Shown here: one piece after another, positions 34,125 through 43,031 of the stretch
Layout of the letters: each line of letters starts with the position of its first letter
Numbering within the stretch: the stretch's first letter is position 1
Source: Veillonella dispar
Lineage (GTDB): Bacteria; Bacillota; Negativicutes; Veillonellales; Veillonellaceae
Length of the DNA stretch: 64,000 nt
Assembly: GCF_900637515.1 (NCBI RefSeq)
Contig: NZ_LR134375.1
Coordinates: 765,952-829,951 of the forward strand
Direction of reading: 5' to 3'
Translations under genes and position numbers: made by a program
Notes under the pieces: generated by a model
The model's database searches: none
Seen by the model: the letters and a program-made list of their open reading frames with translations, nothing else
Told to the model about the DNA's origin: nothing

Positions 34125-34619
34125 ATGGCTAAAGATTGTTCCTTTGACGTTGTGTCCGAAGTGGATATGCAAGAAGTAGATAATGCGGTAAACCAAGCAA
34201 AAAAAGAGATTGGTACCCGTTATGATTTCCGTGGTTCCAAAGCGGAAATTAGTCTTGAAGGCGACACTATCAAAATCATCGGTGATGATGAATATAAATT
34301 GAATGCCATTATCGATGTATTAAAAGGCAAGATGATTAAACGTAATGTAGCGATTAAAAATCTTGACTACGGCAAGGTTGAACCAGCTGCTGGTGCCACA
34401 GTTCGCCAAGTAATTACTATTAAAAAAGGCATTACTAAAGAAAATGCTAAAGAAGTAGTTAAAGCAATTAAAAACATGAAAATTAAGGTACAAGCATCTA
34501 TTCAAGAAGATCAAGTGCGCGTATCTGGTAAGGATAAAGACGATTTGCAAGCCGTTATCCAAATGTTAAAACAATTGGATATTCCTGTAGAATTGCAATT
34601 CGTTAACTTCCGTTCCTAA
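34125..34619 (+). CDS. yajQ: YajQ-family nucleotide-binding protein
   Basis: The 164-residue protein starts [20 protein letters not shown], has the central [14 protein letters not shown] and ends [14 protein letters not shown], the whole typical of the YajQ family (two ferredoxin-like domains). Some members bind cyclic di-GMP and others nucleic acids or nucleotides; which applies here is unknown. The start at 34125 is decided by AGGAGG at 34113-34118; an in-frame start at 34053 would add 24 residues without family likeness. It lies directly before the cobalamin operon, but an inverted repeat separates them, and a functional link is not expected. Confidence 0.93.
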   Translation: MAKDCSFDVVSEVDMQEVDNAVNQAKKEIGTRYDFRGSKAEISLEGDTIKIIGDDEYKLNAIIDVLKGKMIKRNVAIKNLDYGKVEPAAGATVRQVITIKKGITKENAKEVVKAIKNMKIKVQASIQEDQVRVSGKDKDDLQAVIQMLKQLDIPVELQFVNFRS

Positions 34620-34635
34620 TAACATATGTCCATAA

Positions 34636-34675
34636 GATAGGGTTAGTTTGATTCCATAGGATCGCTAACCCTATC
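34636..34675 (+). terminator. 11-bp hairpin between yajQ and cbiD
   Basis: GATAGGGTTAG (34636-34646) pairs perfectly with CTAACCCTATC (34665-34675). It is not followed by T but, within six bases, by the ribosome binding site of cbiD (AGGAGG, 34681-34686). It may be an RNA-stabilising or processing element rather than a true terminator. Confidence 0.45.
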
Positions 34676-34690
34676 GGTATAGGAGGCCTT

Positions 34691-35809
34691 ATGAAAGTAG
34701 AGGACATGAAGGGTGGCTATACCACAGGTTCATGTGCTACGGCAGGTATGAAAGCTGGTTTATTGGCCCTCTTAGATAAAAGCATTGTGGACCAAGTGGT
34801 CATTGAAAATCCTCAAGGTCAGTATATTGAGGTGCCTATTAAAGCCGTAGAAGTACTATCTGATACTGAGGCTAAGGTAACCGTTATGAAGGACGGTGGC
34901 GATGATCCGGATGTAACACATGGCAATGATGTGGAAACAACGGTAACACTCGATGATACTGGTGAACTACGATTCCGAGCGGGTTTTGGTGTAGGGACGG
35001 TAACGAAACCGGGTCTTGCTATGCCCCCAGGAGAACCGGCTATCAATCCAGGGCCTCGAGCGATGATGAAAATCGTCTTTGAAGAGCACTGTGTACATGG
35101 TCAAGGTGTAACGGTAACGGTGAGCGTGCCAAACGGTATGGTTTTAGCCAAGAAAACATTAAATCATACCCTAGGTATCGAAGGTGGTATTTCTATTATT
35201 GGAACCACTGGTATCGTTAAGCCTATGAGTGAAGAAGGTTTCAAAAACTCTTTGGTGCCTCAGTTGAAAGTTATGAAGGCCAATGGCTGTGAAACCGCTG
35301 TTCTCGTGCCGGGCCGTATTGGTCAGGATCTTGCGGAGCAAGTTCTGGGTATTCATAAGAACCAAATGGCCGAGACTAGTAACTTTATTGGCTTTATGCT
35401 CGAAAAAGCCGTTGAAGTTGGCTTCAAACGTATCTTGATCATTGGTCATATTGGTAAGCTAATCAAATTAGCTAGTGGTAGTTTCCACACCCACAATCGC
35501 ATGAGTGATGGTCGCATGGAAAGTATCGTGGCTTATGCTGCCTTAGAAGGGGCATCCCAAGCAGTGTGTGAAGAGTTATTTAATTGCCAAACCACGGAGT
35601 CTACGTTCCCTATTTTGGAGCGCGAAGGACTGACTGGTGTATACCAACGCGTTGTAGATCGTGCATCTTTGCGTAGTGAGCGATATATTGCTAATGAAGC
35701 AGAGGTAGGTATCATTATTACGACTTTAAAGGGCGAGATTTTGGCAATGGATAAGCATGCAAAAGAGATAGGAGAGCTTGAACAATGGCACATACCTTGT
35801 ATATCGTAG
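34691..35809 (+). CDS. cbiD: Cobalt-precorrin-5B C1-methyltransferase CbiD
   Basis: CbiD methylates C1 of the corrin ring during anaerobic cobalamin synthesis. The 372 residues begin with the hallmark GGYTTGSCATAGMKAGLLAL and include KPGLAMPPGEPAINPGPR and GHIGKLIKLASGSFHTHN, all expected for the family. It opens an operon of eight cobalamin genes on the plus strand that have overlapping or nearly touching ends. The start follows AGGAGG. The last 25 bases overlap cbiE. Confidence 0.97.
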   Translation: MKVEDMKGGYTTGSCATAGMKAGLLALLDKSIVDQVVIENPQGQYIEVPIKAVEVLSDTEAKVTVMKDGGDDPDVTHGNDVETTVTLDDTGELRFRAGFGVGTVTKPGLAMPPGEPAINPGPRAMMKIVFEEHCVHGQGVTVTVSVPNGMVLAKKTLNHTLGIEGGISIIGTTGIVKPMSEEGFKNSLVPQLKVMKANGCETAVLVPGRIGQDLAEQVLGIHKNQMAETSNFIGFMLEKAVEVGFKRILIIGHIGKLIKLASGSFHTHNRMSDGRMESIVAYAALEGASQAVCEELFNCQTTESTFPILEREGLTGVYQRVVDRASLRSERYIANEAEVGIIITTLKGEILAMDKHAKEIGELEQWHIPCIS

Positions 35810-36411
35810 GCATTGGTCCAGGTAATCCTGATTATGTGGTACCTAAAGGCCTTAATTTAATTAAACATGCTACAGTATTGGTTGGCAGTGAACGGTCCTT
35901 AGAAGACTTTCAAGAGCCTGGCCAAATTACATATCCTGTAACAGGAAAGCTTAGCTTGTTAGCTGAGCAAATCGAGCATGAACTCAATAGCCATGACGTT
36001 GTAGTTATGGTTAGTGGTGATACAGGCTACTATAGCTTGTTGCCATATTTAAAGAAGAAATTTCCTGCCAATCCTATTGAGGTTGTGCCAGGCATTAGTT
36101 CTATGACCTTTGCCTTCGCTCGACTCAATGAGGTGTGGCATGATGCGGATTTAATGAGCTTTCACGGTCGCCAACCGGCACCTGAAAAACTCGTGTATGA
36201 AGCAGGTAAAAAGATGGGGTTCTTAACGGATCCTGAATATAATCCAGCGCATATTGCGCGTATTTTAATAGATGCAGGTTGGCCAAAAGAAACGAGAGCA
36301 GCAGCCCTTGAGCGTTTGAGCTATGATGATGAAAAAATTGTAGACTCCACGTTAGAGGTATTAACTGAGCTTGAAGGTTTTGGTCATTCTGTAATGGTGG
36401 TACTAGGATGA
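35785..36411 (+). CDS. cbiE: Cobalt-precorrin-7 C5-methyltransferase CbiE
   Basis: CbiE methylates C5 of the corrin ring. The 208-residue protein starts with HTLYIVGIGPGNPDYV, the glycine-rich AdoMet-binding loop of the cobalamin methyltransferases, and has VVMVSGDTGYYSLLPYL and VVPGISSMTFAFARL. The ATG overlaps the end of cbiD by 25 bases and has GGAGAG about ten bases upstream, within cbiD. It is separate from cbiT here, whereas many bacteria have a CbiET fusion; the two genes overlap by ATGA. Confidence 0.95.
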   Translation: MAHTLYIVGIGPGNPDYVVPKGLNLIKHATVLVGSERSLEDFQEPGQITYPVTGKLSLLAEQIEHELNSHDVVVMVSGDTGYYSLLPYLKKKFPANPIEVVPGISSMTFAFARLNEVWHDADLMSFHGRQPAPEKLVYEAGKKMGFLTDPEYNPAHIARILIDAGWPKETRAAALERLSYDDEKIVDSTLEVLTELEGFGHSVMVVLG

Positions 36412-36995
36412 GACATTTTTTCGGAATTCCTGATGAGGAATTTATCCGCGGTGACGTGCCGATGACGAAATGCGAGATTCGCAAAGCCGTTATGAACGAG
36501 GCACGCATCGAGGAAGATAGCATCGTCCTTGACGTTGGTGCTGGTACAGGCTCTATTTCTATTGAAGCAGCCTTAGCAGCTCCTAAAGGGCATGTATATG
36601 CGATTGAGCGCTTTGATAAAGGCATCGACCTTATCAATGAAAACATGAAGAAATTCAATGTAAATAATATGACGGTTATCAAGTCCAAAGCTCCTGAAGG
36701 CATGGAAGAATTGCCTGACCTTGATGCAGTTATTATCGGCGGCAGTGCTGGCGGTATGACAGGCATTATGGATGAGGCGCAACGTCTATTAAAAATTGGT
36801 GGCCGTCTAGTTGTAACTGCTGTAACAATGGAAACTGGCTACACAATTCTTAAAGAGTTGAAAGGTCGTCCTTTCACCTATGAAGGTTACCAAATGTCTA
36901 TCAGCCGTTACCGCAAGGCTGGTCCATATCATTTGTTAGATCCATTGAGCCCAATTTTCATTGTATCTGCAACGCGTATCGCAGAAGGAGAGTAA
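36408..36995 (+). CDS. cbiT: Cobalt-precorrin-6B C15-methyltransferase (decarboxylating) CbiT
   Basis: CbiT methylates C15 and removes the C12 acetate carboxyl group. The 195 residues show the start GIPDEEFIRGDVPMTKCEIR and the AdoMet motif VLDVGAGTGSISIEAAL. It overlaps cbiE (ATGA). The downstream cbiF starts one base after its stop. Nothing is missing compared with the family length of about 190 residues. Confidence 0.95.
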   Translation: MRHFFGIPDEEFIRGDVPMTKCEIRKAVMNEARIEEDSIVLDVGAGTGSISIEAALAAPKGHVYAIERFDKGIDLINENMKKFNVNNMTVIKSKAPEGMEELPDLDAVIIGGSAGGMTGIMDEAQRLLKIGGRLVVTAVTMETGYTILKELKGRPFTYEGYQMSISRYRKAGPYHLLDPLSPIFIVSATRIAEGE

Positions 36996-36996
36996 T

Positions 36997-37758
36997 ATGG
37001 TTGATGTACATATCGTAGGCGCAGGCCCTGGAGATCCTGAGTTAATCACTCGCAAAGGGTATCGTTTAGTGCAAGAGGCAGACGTTGTTATTTACGCTGG
37101 CTCCTTGGTAAACCCTGCCATTTTAGAGGCTTGTAAACCAAGCTGTGAAATCCATAACAGTGCTACTATGAACCTTGATGAGGTGTTGGCTGTTATGAAA
37201 GCTTCCGTTGAGGCTGGTAAAAGCGTAGTTCGCCTTCACACAGGTGACCCTGCTATTTATGGTGCGATTCAAGAGCAAATGGATGCATTAGCTGGCATGG
37301 GGATTTCTTATGAAGTCGTACCAGGTGTAAGCTCTTTCCTTGCTACAGCAGCGGCTTTGAAACAAGAATATACATTGCCAAATGTATCTCAAACAGTAAT
37401 TATTACGCGTATGGAAGGCCGTACACCGATGCCTCCAAAGGAAAAATTGCGCATGTTAGCATCTCATGAAGCGACTATGTGTATTTTCCTTAGCGTTCAA
37501 ATGTTAGATAAGGTTGTAGCTGAACTCATCGAGGGCGGTTATGACAAAACAACTCCAGTGGCAATCGTGGTAAAAGCGTCTTGGCCAGACCAACGCATTA
37601 TCCGCGGCACATTGGAAACCATTGCGGACATCGTAGCGAAAGAAGGCGTATTGCGCCAAGCTATGATCGTAGTAAGCCATGTATTAGATAGTGAATACGA
37701 ATTATCTAAACTTTACGACAAAGGCTTTGCTCATATGTACCGCAGTGCTAAGGACTAG
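36997..37758 (+). CDS. cbiF: Cobalt-precorrin-4 C11-methyltransferase CbiF
   Basis: CbiF adds the C11 methyl group. The 253-residue protein starts VDVHIVGAGPGDPELITRKG and has VVRLHTGDPAIYGAIQEQM and VVPGVSSFLATAAAL, in the order usual for CbiF/CobM. I start at ATG 36997, which has GAAGGAG upstream; a possible start at 36961 lies inside cbiT and lacks family likeness. Its stop is one base before the cbiG start. Confidence 0.96.
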   Translation: MVDVHIVGAGPGDPELITRKGYRLVQEADVVIYAGSLVNPAILEACKPSCEIHNSATMNLDEVLAVMKASVEAGKSVVRLHTGDPAIYGAIQEQMDALAGMGISYEVVPGVSSFLATAAALKQEYTLPNVSQTVIITRMEGRTPMPPKEKLRMLASHEATMCIFLSVQMLDKVVAELIEGGYDKTTPVAIVVKASWPDQRIIRGTLETIADIVAKEGVLRQAMIVVSHVLDSEYELSKLYDKGFAHMYRSAKD

Positions 37759-37759
37759 T

Positions 37760-38908
37760 ATGATGAAAGAACTAGAAACTGTTGCATCTACAACTGGAGC
37801 TAAGAAGAATAGAACGGCTATTCTCTCTGTATCTGAACGAGGTGCAAAGCTAGGTCAACGCATCAAGTCTTTGGTGGCACCTCATGCAGATTGCTTTGAA
37901 AAGGAAAACCGTCCCTCTGGTGGAGAGGCTATTTATTTTGATTCTCTGAAAAATCATATTGGACAGATTTTCAAGGATTACGACCAAGTACTTTGTATTA
38001 TGGCACTCGGTATCGTAGTGCGCATGATTGCACCGTATATTGAGCATAAATCCAAAGATCCTGCTGTAGTTGTAATGGACGAAGTAGGACATCATGTGAT
38101 TAGCTTATTGTCTGGGCACCTTGGGGGCGCCAACGAATGGACGCAGTCCATTTCGCTGGCCATCGATGCGGACCCAGTTATTACAACCGCTACGGATGTA
38201 AACGGATTGCCAGCGCCTGACGTGTTGGCGCGCCATGAGCATCTGTTGGTGGATGATTTCCAAACCTTAATCAATGTGAACTCTGCTATCGTTGGAGGAG
38301 AGCGAGTTGATTATTATATCGATGCTAGCTTACCGAATGCAGAGCATTTAGAACAAGCTGCGAAAGCTCATATTGGTGAGCATGGTATGGTTCATGTTGT
38401 TTCTCTAGAGGAACTTGCTTCCATTCCATGTAAAAATGAAAGCACTGAAGAAGGTTCTTCTCGCGTCGTTATTACGGACAAAGTAATTGCCGAGTATGGT
38501 CATCAATTGATTTTGCGCCCTCGAACCTATACGATGGGCATTGGCTGTCGTCGAGATACGCCGAAGGAATTAATCCTTGACGCCATACAACAGTCGCTAG
38601 CAGCGCATAAGCTTTCACCAAAGAGCCTTGTAACGGCAGCATCGGTTATCGTTAAACAAGACGAAGTAGGCCTCTTAGAGGCTATGCAAATTATGGGATG
38701 GCCTATCGTGTTCTATACACAGGACGAGATGGCACCACTCATTGAAAAAGAAGAATTAAAAGAATCTAATTTTGTAAAAGGAACTATAGGAGTAGGAAAC
38801 GTATGCGAGACAACGGCATTACTAGCGGCCAAGAGCCGAACATTAATACAGCACAAAACAATTTATCCCAAAACAACGGTAGCCATTGCACAGGTAACAT
38901 CAAAGTAA
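37760..38908 (+). CDS. cbiG: Cobalt-precorrin-5A hydrolase CbiG
   Basis: CbiG opens the delta-lactone of cobalt-precorrin-5A and releases acetaldehyde, the ring-contraction step of the anaerobic route. The 382 residues have an N-terminal domain with LCIMALGIVVRMIAPYIEHK and VVVMDEVGHHVISLLSGHLG, plus a C-terminal domain (about 260-382) with MGIGCRRDTPKELI and a final TTVAIAQVTSK. Start at ATG 37760, one base after cbiF. Its last 106 bases overlap cbiH in another frame, which is unusual since both overlapping ends look functional. Confidence 0.95.
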   Translation: MMKELETVASTTGAKKNRTAILSVSERGAKLGQRIKSLVAPHADCFEKENRPSGGEAIYFDSLKNHIGQIFKDYDQVLCIMALGIVVRMIAPYIEHKSKDPAVVVMDEVGHHVISLLSGHLGGANEWTQSISLAIDADPVITTATDVNGLPAPDVLARHEHLLVDDFQTLINVNSAIVGGERVDYYIDASLPNAEHLEQAAKAHIGEHGMVHVVSLEELASIPCKNESTEEGSSRVVITDKVIAEYGHQLILRPRTYTMGIGCRRDTPKELILDAIQQSLAAHKLSPKSLVTAASVIVKQDEVGLLEAMQIMGWPIVFYTQDEMAPLIEKEELKESNFVKGTIGVGNVCETTALLAAKSRTLIQHKTIYPKTTVAIAQVTSK

Positions 38909-39627
38909 TCGGCATCGGCCCTGGCGATGAAGAGTTTATGACGCCTCAAGCACGCGAAGCTATCTTAGCGGCTGACCGCGTGGTAGGTTATTTGACATAC
39001 CTCGACTTGATCAAAGACCTTATCGTAGGTAAAGAAACTGTAGGTACTGCGATGATGCAAGAAGTTGATCGTTGCCAACAAGCTGTTGATTTAGCGGTAG
39101 AAGGTCATCAAGTAGTTGTAGTATCCTCTGGTGACTCTGGCGTATACGGCATGGCAGGCCTCGTATTGGAACTTGCTAATAAAGTACCAGCAGAAAAACG
39201 TCCTTCCGTAGACATCGTACCTGGTCTTAGTGCTGTAAACGTAGCAGCATCTGTATTGGGTGCACCTTTGATGCATGATTTTGCAGTCATTTCTTTGAGT
39301 GATTTGATGACTCCATGGGATCTTATCAAAAAACGTGCTGACCTTTGCGCACAAGGCGACATGGTTATCTCCTTGTACAACCCACGCAGTAAAAAACGCG
39401 TTACTCACTTAGATGAAGTTCGCGAAATCGTTCTTAAATATCGCGACCCTAAAACACCTGTTGGTATCGTGCAAAAAGCAGGTCGTCCAGGTCAACATAT
39501 GGTAATTTCTGACCTTGAAAACTTCACTAACGAAGAAGTAGATATGCAAACACTTGTTATCATCGGTAACAGCCAAACCTATGTTGAAAATGGTCGCATG
39601 ATTACACCTCGAGGCTACAAATTATGA
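38803..39627 (+). CDS. cbiH: Cobalt-factor III C17-methyltransferase CbiH
   Basis: CbiH catalyses C17 methylation coupled with ring contraction. The 274-residue product has IKVIGIGPGDEEFMTPQA starting only at residue 33; the 32 residues before it are Asn/Gln-rich, unrelated to the family and encoded within the overlap with cbiG. ATG 38803 is preceded by TAGGAG/TAGGAAA, and no better start lies closer to the core. Further family parts are VVVVSSGDSGVYGMAGLVLE, DIVPGLSAVNVAASVLGAP, YNPRSKKR and VGIVQKAGRPGQ. The overlap with cbiJ is the usual ATGA. Confidence 0.95.
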   Translation: MRDNGITSGQEPNINTAQNNLSQNNGSHCTGNIKVIGIGPGDEEFMTPQAREAILAADRVVGYLTYLDLIKDLIVGKETVGTAMMQEVDRCQQAVDLAVEGHQVVVVSSGDSGVYGMAGLVLELANKVPAEKRPSVDIVPGLSAVNVAASVLGAPLMHDFAVISLSDLMTPWDLIKKRADLCAQGDMVISLYNPRSKKRVTHLDEVREIVLKYRDPKTPVGIVQKAGRPGQHMVISDLENFTNEEVDMQTLVIIGNSQTYVENGRMITPRGYKL

Positions 39628-40412
39628 TTTGGGTCATCGCTGGTACCTTGGATGGCCGTACCCTAGCGGTAGATATCCAAAAACGGACAGGTGAAGATAT
39701 GCTCGTTACAGTAGTTAGTCAATATGGGGCAGAGCTTGCTGCCCATAAAGGCATCACTGTGCATACGGGGCGCCTTGATCAAGAGGCTATGCAGAACTTA
39801 ATTACAGAGCACAATGTGCGCTTATTAATTGATGCTAGCCATCCATATGCTGCTATCGTTACAGCTACGGCTCAAGATGCAGCAAAGGCTATGAATATTC
39901 CTTTTGTTCGGTTTGAACGTAAAGAGGTGCCATTGCCAGACTATGATAAATTACATATCGTAGTAGACGAAGTGGAAGCAGCCAATTTAGCAGGCAAATT
40001 AGCTAAGGAAAATAACAGCCATGTGTATTTGACGACTGGTAGTAAGACAATGCACATCTTTGCCAAATCTGAAGCCTTACAAGATTGCGAAGTATGGACC
40101 CGTATTTTGCCTACAGCAGAGGTATTACAGATGATGGAAGACCTCAATGTGAGTCCGAAACGCATCGTTGCAGTGCAAGGTCCATTTTCTTACGATATGA
40201 ACCGCATCATGTTCCACGATACAAAGGCTAGCGTTGTAGTTATGAAAAACTCTGGTCTTGTAGGTGGGGCAGATACGAAATTACAAGCAGCTATGGATCT
40301 TGGTATCCATGTTATTGTTATCGATCGTCCACGTGTTAAGATTGAAGGACATGTGGTATCATCTAATGATGAATTTTTCAAATTATGGGAGGACACTAAT
40401 GGATTACGTTAA
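39624..40412 (+). CDS. cbiJ: Cobalt-precorrin-6A reductase CbiJ
   Basis: CbiJ (CobK-like) reduces the precorrin-6A macrocycle with a nicotinamide cofactor. The 262 residues begin MIWVIAGTLDGRTLAVDI, contain LLIDASHPYAAIVTATAQDA and FVRFERKEVPLPDY, and near the end MKNSGLVGGADTKLQAAMDLG. These fit the CbiJ/CobK family of about 250 residues. It overlaps cbiH by 4 bases and cbiC by 14. Confidence 0.94.
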   Translation: MIWVIAGTLDGRTLAVDIQKRTGEDMLVTVVSQYGAELAAHKGITVHTGRLDQEAMQNLITEHNVRLLIDASHPYAAIVTATAQDAAKAMNIPFVRFERKEVPLPDYDKLHIVVDEVEAANLAGKLAKENNSHVYLTTGSKTMHIFAKSEALQDCEVWTRILPTAEVLQMMEDLNVSPKRIVAVQGPFSYDMNRIMFHDTKASVVVMKNSGLVGGADTKLQAAMDLGIHVIVIDRPRVKIEGHVVSSNDEFFKLWEDTNGLR

Positions 40413-41064
40413 AAATCCTAAAGCCATTGAAGATAAAAGTATGGAAATCATTTACGATTATGTAAAGGATTTAGGTTTAACCGATGATGAAGTACGCGTT
40501 GTATCTCGTACAGTTCACGCATCTGGTGACGTTGAATATGCTCAACTCGTAAAAATGAGCCCTGACGCTGTTCAAAAAGGTATAGAAGCATTAGACAATG
40601 GTGCAGATATTTACACTGACGTAGAAATGGTTCGCACAGGTATTTCTAAACCGGCTCTTAAACTTCGTGGTAATGAAGTACATTGCTTAATCAAAGATGA
40701 AAATGTAGCTAAAATGGCTAAAGAATTGGGCGTAACACGTTCTATCGCTGCTATGCGCACATTTGGCAAACAATTAGAAGGCCAAATCGTTGCTATCGGT
40801 AATGCGCCAACTGCATTGTATGAAGTATTGCGTTTAGCTCTTGAAGAAGGTATTAAACCAGCTCTTATCATCGGTATTCCTGTAGGCTTTGTTGGCGCTG
40901 CGGAATCTAAAGATTATTTGATGGAAGTATCCCCAGTTCCTTATATCACTGTAAAAGGTAACAAGGGTGGTAGCCCAATTGCAGCATCCGTATGTAATGC
41001 ATTGCTTTACACAGATGTAAAGCGCAACGATATGCTCTTCGTAGAAGGCAAAGAATCTAAATAA
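40399..41064 (+). CDS. cbiC: Cobalt-precorrin-8 methylmutase CbiC
   Basis: CbiC moves the methyl group from C11 to C12 to form cobyrinic acid. The 221-residue protein has SMEIIYDYV, the typical RTVHASGDVEYA (its His is the catalytic residue), and IGNAPTALYEVLRL and GIPVGFVGAAESKD. The start at 40399 (MDYVKNPKAIEDKS) has GGGAGG nine bases upstream; the longer frame from 40264 is just the overlap with cbiJ. It is the last gene of this operon and is followed by a terminator. Confidence 0.96.
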   Translation: MDYVKNPKAIEDKSMEIIYDYVKDLGLTDDEVRVVSRTVHASGDVEYAQLVKMSPDAVQKGIEALDNGADIYTDVEMVRTGISKPALKLRGNEVHCLIKDENVAKMAKELGVTRSIAAMRTFGKQLEGQIVAIGNAPTALYEVLRLALEEGIKPALIIGIPVGFVGAAESKDYLMEVSPVPYITVKGNKGGSPIAASVCNALLYTDVKRNDMLFVEGKESK

Positions 41065-41069
41065 AAAGT

Positions 41070-41107
41070 AACCCGAATCGTTGCATACTGCTGGCGGTTC
41101 GGGTTTT
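41070..41107 (+). terminator. Terminator of the cbiD-cbiC operon
   Basis: AACCCGAA (41070-41077) pairs with TTCGGGTT (41098-41105), ending in TTTT; the loop can add CG and GC pairs. It ends the biosynthetic operon before the transporter genes. Confidence 0.75.
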
Positions 41108-41131
41108 ACTGTATCTAGTATGAGGTTTATA

Positions 41132-41158
41132 TGTATAATACGGGTGCTGATAGCACCA
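41132..41158 (+). promoter_or_regulatory. Possible promoter and leader hairpin of the transporter genes
   Basis: TATAAT (41132-41137) is followed by GGTGCTGATAGCACC (about 41144-41158), a perfect six-base stem, and then the ribosome binding site AAAGGAGAGG of the permease gene. A clear -35 box is not seen. Confidence 0.4.
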
Positions 41159-41183
41159 TGTATTGGTGAAAGGAGAGGTTACT

Positions 41184-42179
41184 ATGGACTCTCTGAATGA
41201 ACGAAAACTCTTTCGTATATCAGTTATTATTATTTTGATTATTGCTGTCGTGGCTAGTATGATTATCTCGCTGATTTGGGGCTCCACACCGGTGTCGCTA
41301 TCGGAGATTTGGCACACATTGTGGGCTAGTGAGCTAACAGATACAGCATCACAAATCATTTGGAATATTCGCTTACCCCGTAATATTGTTGCCGCATTAG
41401 TTGGCGCTTGTTTAGCTGTATCGGGGGCCATTTTACAGGCAGTTATGAAGAACCCTTTAGCAGATCCTCAAATCGTTGGCGTTTCCTCCGGTGCTGGACT
41501 TGCCGGTGTTATTATATTTATTCTATTCCCTGGCTATGATCATATTGTGCCTCTCGTCGCCTTTATAGGTGCTATGGCTGCGGCGTTGATGGTATATGCT
41601 CTTGCTTGGAAGAATGGTGTACGTCCAAGCCGTATCATCTTGGCTGGTGTTGCGGTGGCTGCTTTTTTAGGCTCTGGTATTTCTGCACTACTTGTATTCT
41701 ATGGAGATCGTGTGCAAGGAGCCTTACTTTGGATGGTAGGGGGCTTGGCTGCACGCAGTTGGCCTCAAGTAGAGGTTCTGTTCCCATACGCGTTAGTCGG
41801 TCTTATTTTTGCCTGTTTAGGTGCTAAACGTCTTACGATTTTAAGTTTAGGTGATGAAACAGCAAAGGGGTTAGGTCTTAAGGTAGAACAAACGCGGTTT
41901 ATTATGACTGCTGTTGCGGCTCTATTAGCAGCAGGTGCCGTTAGTATTGCGGGCTTAATCGGTTTCGTAGGCCTCGTTATACCGCATATGTTACGACTTA
42001 TCATCGGTAATGATTATGCGTATTTACTCCCCGGCTCTGCATTATTAGGGGCACTCGTCCTCGTTGTTAGTGATACGGTAGGGCGTGTTATGTGGAGCCC
42101 AATTGAGGTACCGGTTGGTATTATCATGGCATTCTTTGGGGCGCCATTCTTCTTATATCTATTGAGGAGGGATAACTAA
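41184..42179 (+). CDS. FecCD/BtuC-family ABC transporter permease
   Basis: The product of about 331 residues is the membrane part of an importer for vitamin B12, haem or iron-siderophore complexes. It has about ten membrane segments and typical motifs: IIWNIRLPRNIVAALVGACL, LQAVMKNPLADPQIVGVSSG, and near the end GFVGLVIPHMLRLIIGNDY. ATG 41184 has AAAGGAGAGG upstream. Its stop overlaps the ATPase start (TAATG). Its position between cbi genes suggests transport of cobalamin, a corrinoid precursor or a tetrapyrrole, but this is from context only. Confidence 0.92.
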   Translation: MDSLNERKLFRISVIIILIIAVVASMIISLIWGSTPVSLSEIWHTLWASELTDTASQIIWNIRLPRNIVAALVGACLAVSGAILQAVMKNPLADPQIVGVSSGAGLAGVIIFILFPGYDHIVPLVAFIGAMAAALMVYALAWKNGVRPSRIILAGVAVAAFLGSGISALLVFYGDRVQGALLWMVGGLAARSWPQVEVLFPYALVGLIFACLGAKRLTILSLGDETAKGLGLKVEQTRFIMTAVAALLAAGAVSIAGLIGFVGLVIPHMLRLIIGNDYAYLLPGSALLGALVLVVSDTVGRVMWSPIEVPVGIIMAFFGAPFFLYLLRRDN

Positions 42180-42961
42180 TGAATACGGCTATTGATGTAA
42201 ACCAGTTATCCGTCACTCTCGGTGATCGTCATATTTTACATGACATTAATGTATCTGTCCCTGTTGGTAAAATAACGACTTTAATCGGGCCTAATGGTTG
42301 TGGTAAAAGTACACTCTTACGGTCTATGATTGGATATATTCATAGTCCTCGTGACTGTGTGACTATTTTAGGTAAACCATTACAGTCGTATTCACAAAAT
42401 GAATTGGCACGTCAAATGGCGTTTCTGCCACAGGTGCCTAATATGCCAAAGGATATGACCGTAGAAGAATTGGTATATTGTGGACGCTATCCATACCAAA
42501 TGTGGTGGAAGAATACGGCTAAAGAAGACCGAGAAATCGTTGACTATGCATTAGGAATTACAAAAACGAATCATTTACGGAATCAATTAATTCCATCCTT
42601 ATCTGGTGGTGAACGGCAACGAGTATGGATTGCTATGGCGTTAGCACAACAACCAAAATTATTAGTGTTAGACGAACCAACGACATATTTAGATATTAAT
42701 CATCAACTGGAAATTATGGAATTGTTAAAACGATTAAATGATGAACAAGGGTTAACCGTATTGATGGTACTTCATGAATTGACGCAAGCCGTACAATACT
42801 CGCATCATATGGCCATTATAAAAGATGGTCATTTAGTGACAGCTGGAGAAACGAAAGAAATCGTATCGGATGAACTATTTAGAGATGTATTTTCCGTAGA
42901 TGTACAAATCGATATCTTTGATGATAAACAATATGTACGCGTAAAAGGTTTAGTTGAGTAG
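42179..42961 (+). CDS. FecE/BtuD-family ABC transporter ATP-binding protein
   Basis: The 260-residue ATPase drives the importer. Visible are Walker A GPNGCGKSTLL, the Q-loop region MAFLPQVPNMP, the signature LSGGERQRVWIAMALAQQ, Walker B LLVLDEPTTYLDI and the H-loop VLHELTQAV. All residues needed for ATP hydrolysis are present. It is coupled to the permease. The binding protein for the system is probably the lipoprotein encoded on the other strand at 43032. Confidence 0.93.
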   Translation: MNTAIDVNQLSVTLGDRHILHDINVSVPVGKITTLIGPNGCGKSTLLRSMIGYIHSPRDCVTILGKPLQSYSQNELARQMAFLPQVPNMPKDMTVEELVYCGRYPYQMWWKNTAKEDREIVDYALGITKTNHLRNQLIPSLSGGERQRVWIAMALAQQPKLLVLDEPTTYLDINHQLEIMELLKRLNDEQGLTVLMVLHELTQAVQYSHHMAIIKDGHLVTAGETKEIVSDELFRDVFSVDVQIDIFDDKQYVRVKGLVE

Positions 42962-42979
42962 ATAGCTAGACTATAAGTG

Positions 42980-43015
42980 AAAGAGGGCATTCCCGAAATG
43001 GGGAATGCCCTCTTT
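42980..43015. terminator. Bidirectional terminator between convergent transporter genes
   Basis: AAAGAGGGCATTCCC (42980-42994) is exactly complementary to GGGAATGCCCTCTTT (43001-43015). It serves the ATPase gene on the plus strand and the lipoprotein gene on the minus strand. Confidence 0.9.
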
Positions 43016-43031
43016 AGTATGTTAGGATATG

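Noticed and set aside
34620-34690. Cobalamin riboswitch before cbiD
   Set aside because: The gap is only 71 bases and holds a simple hairpin; no B12-box-like sequence was found here or before the other cobalamin genes.
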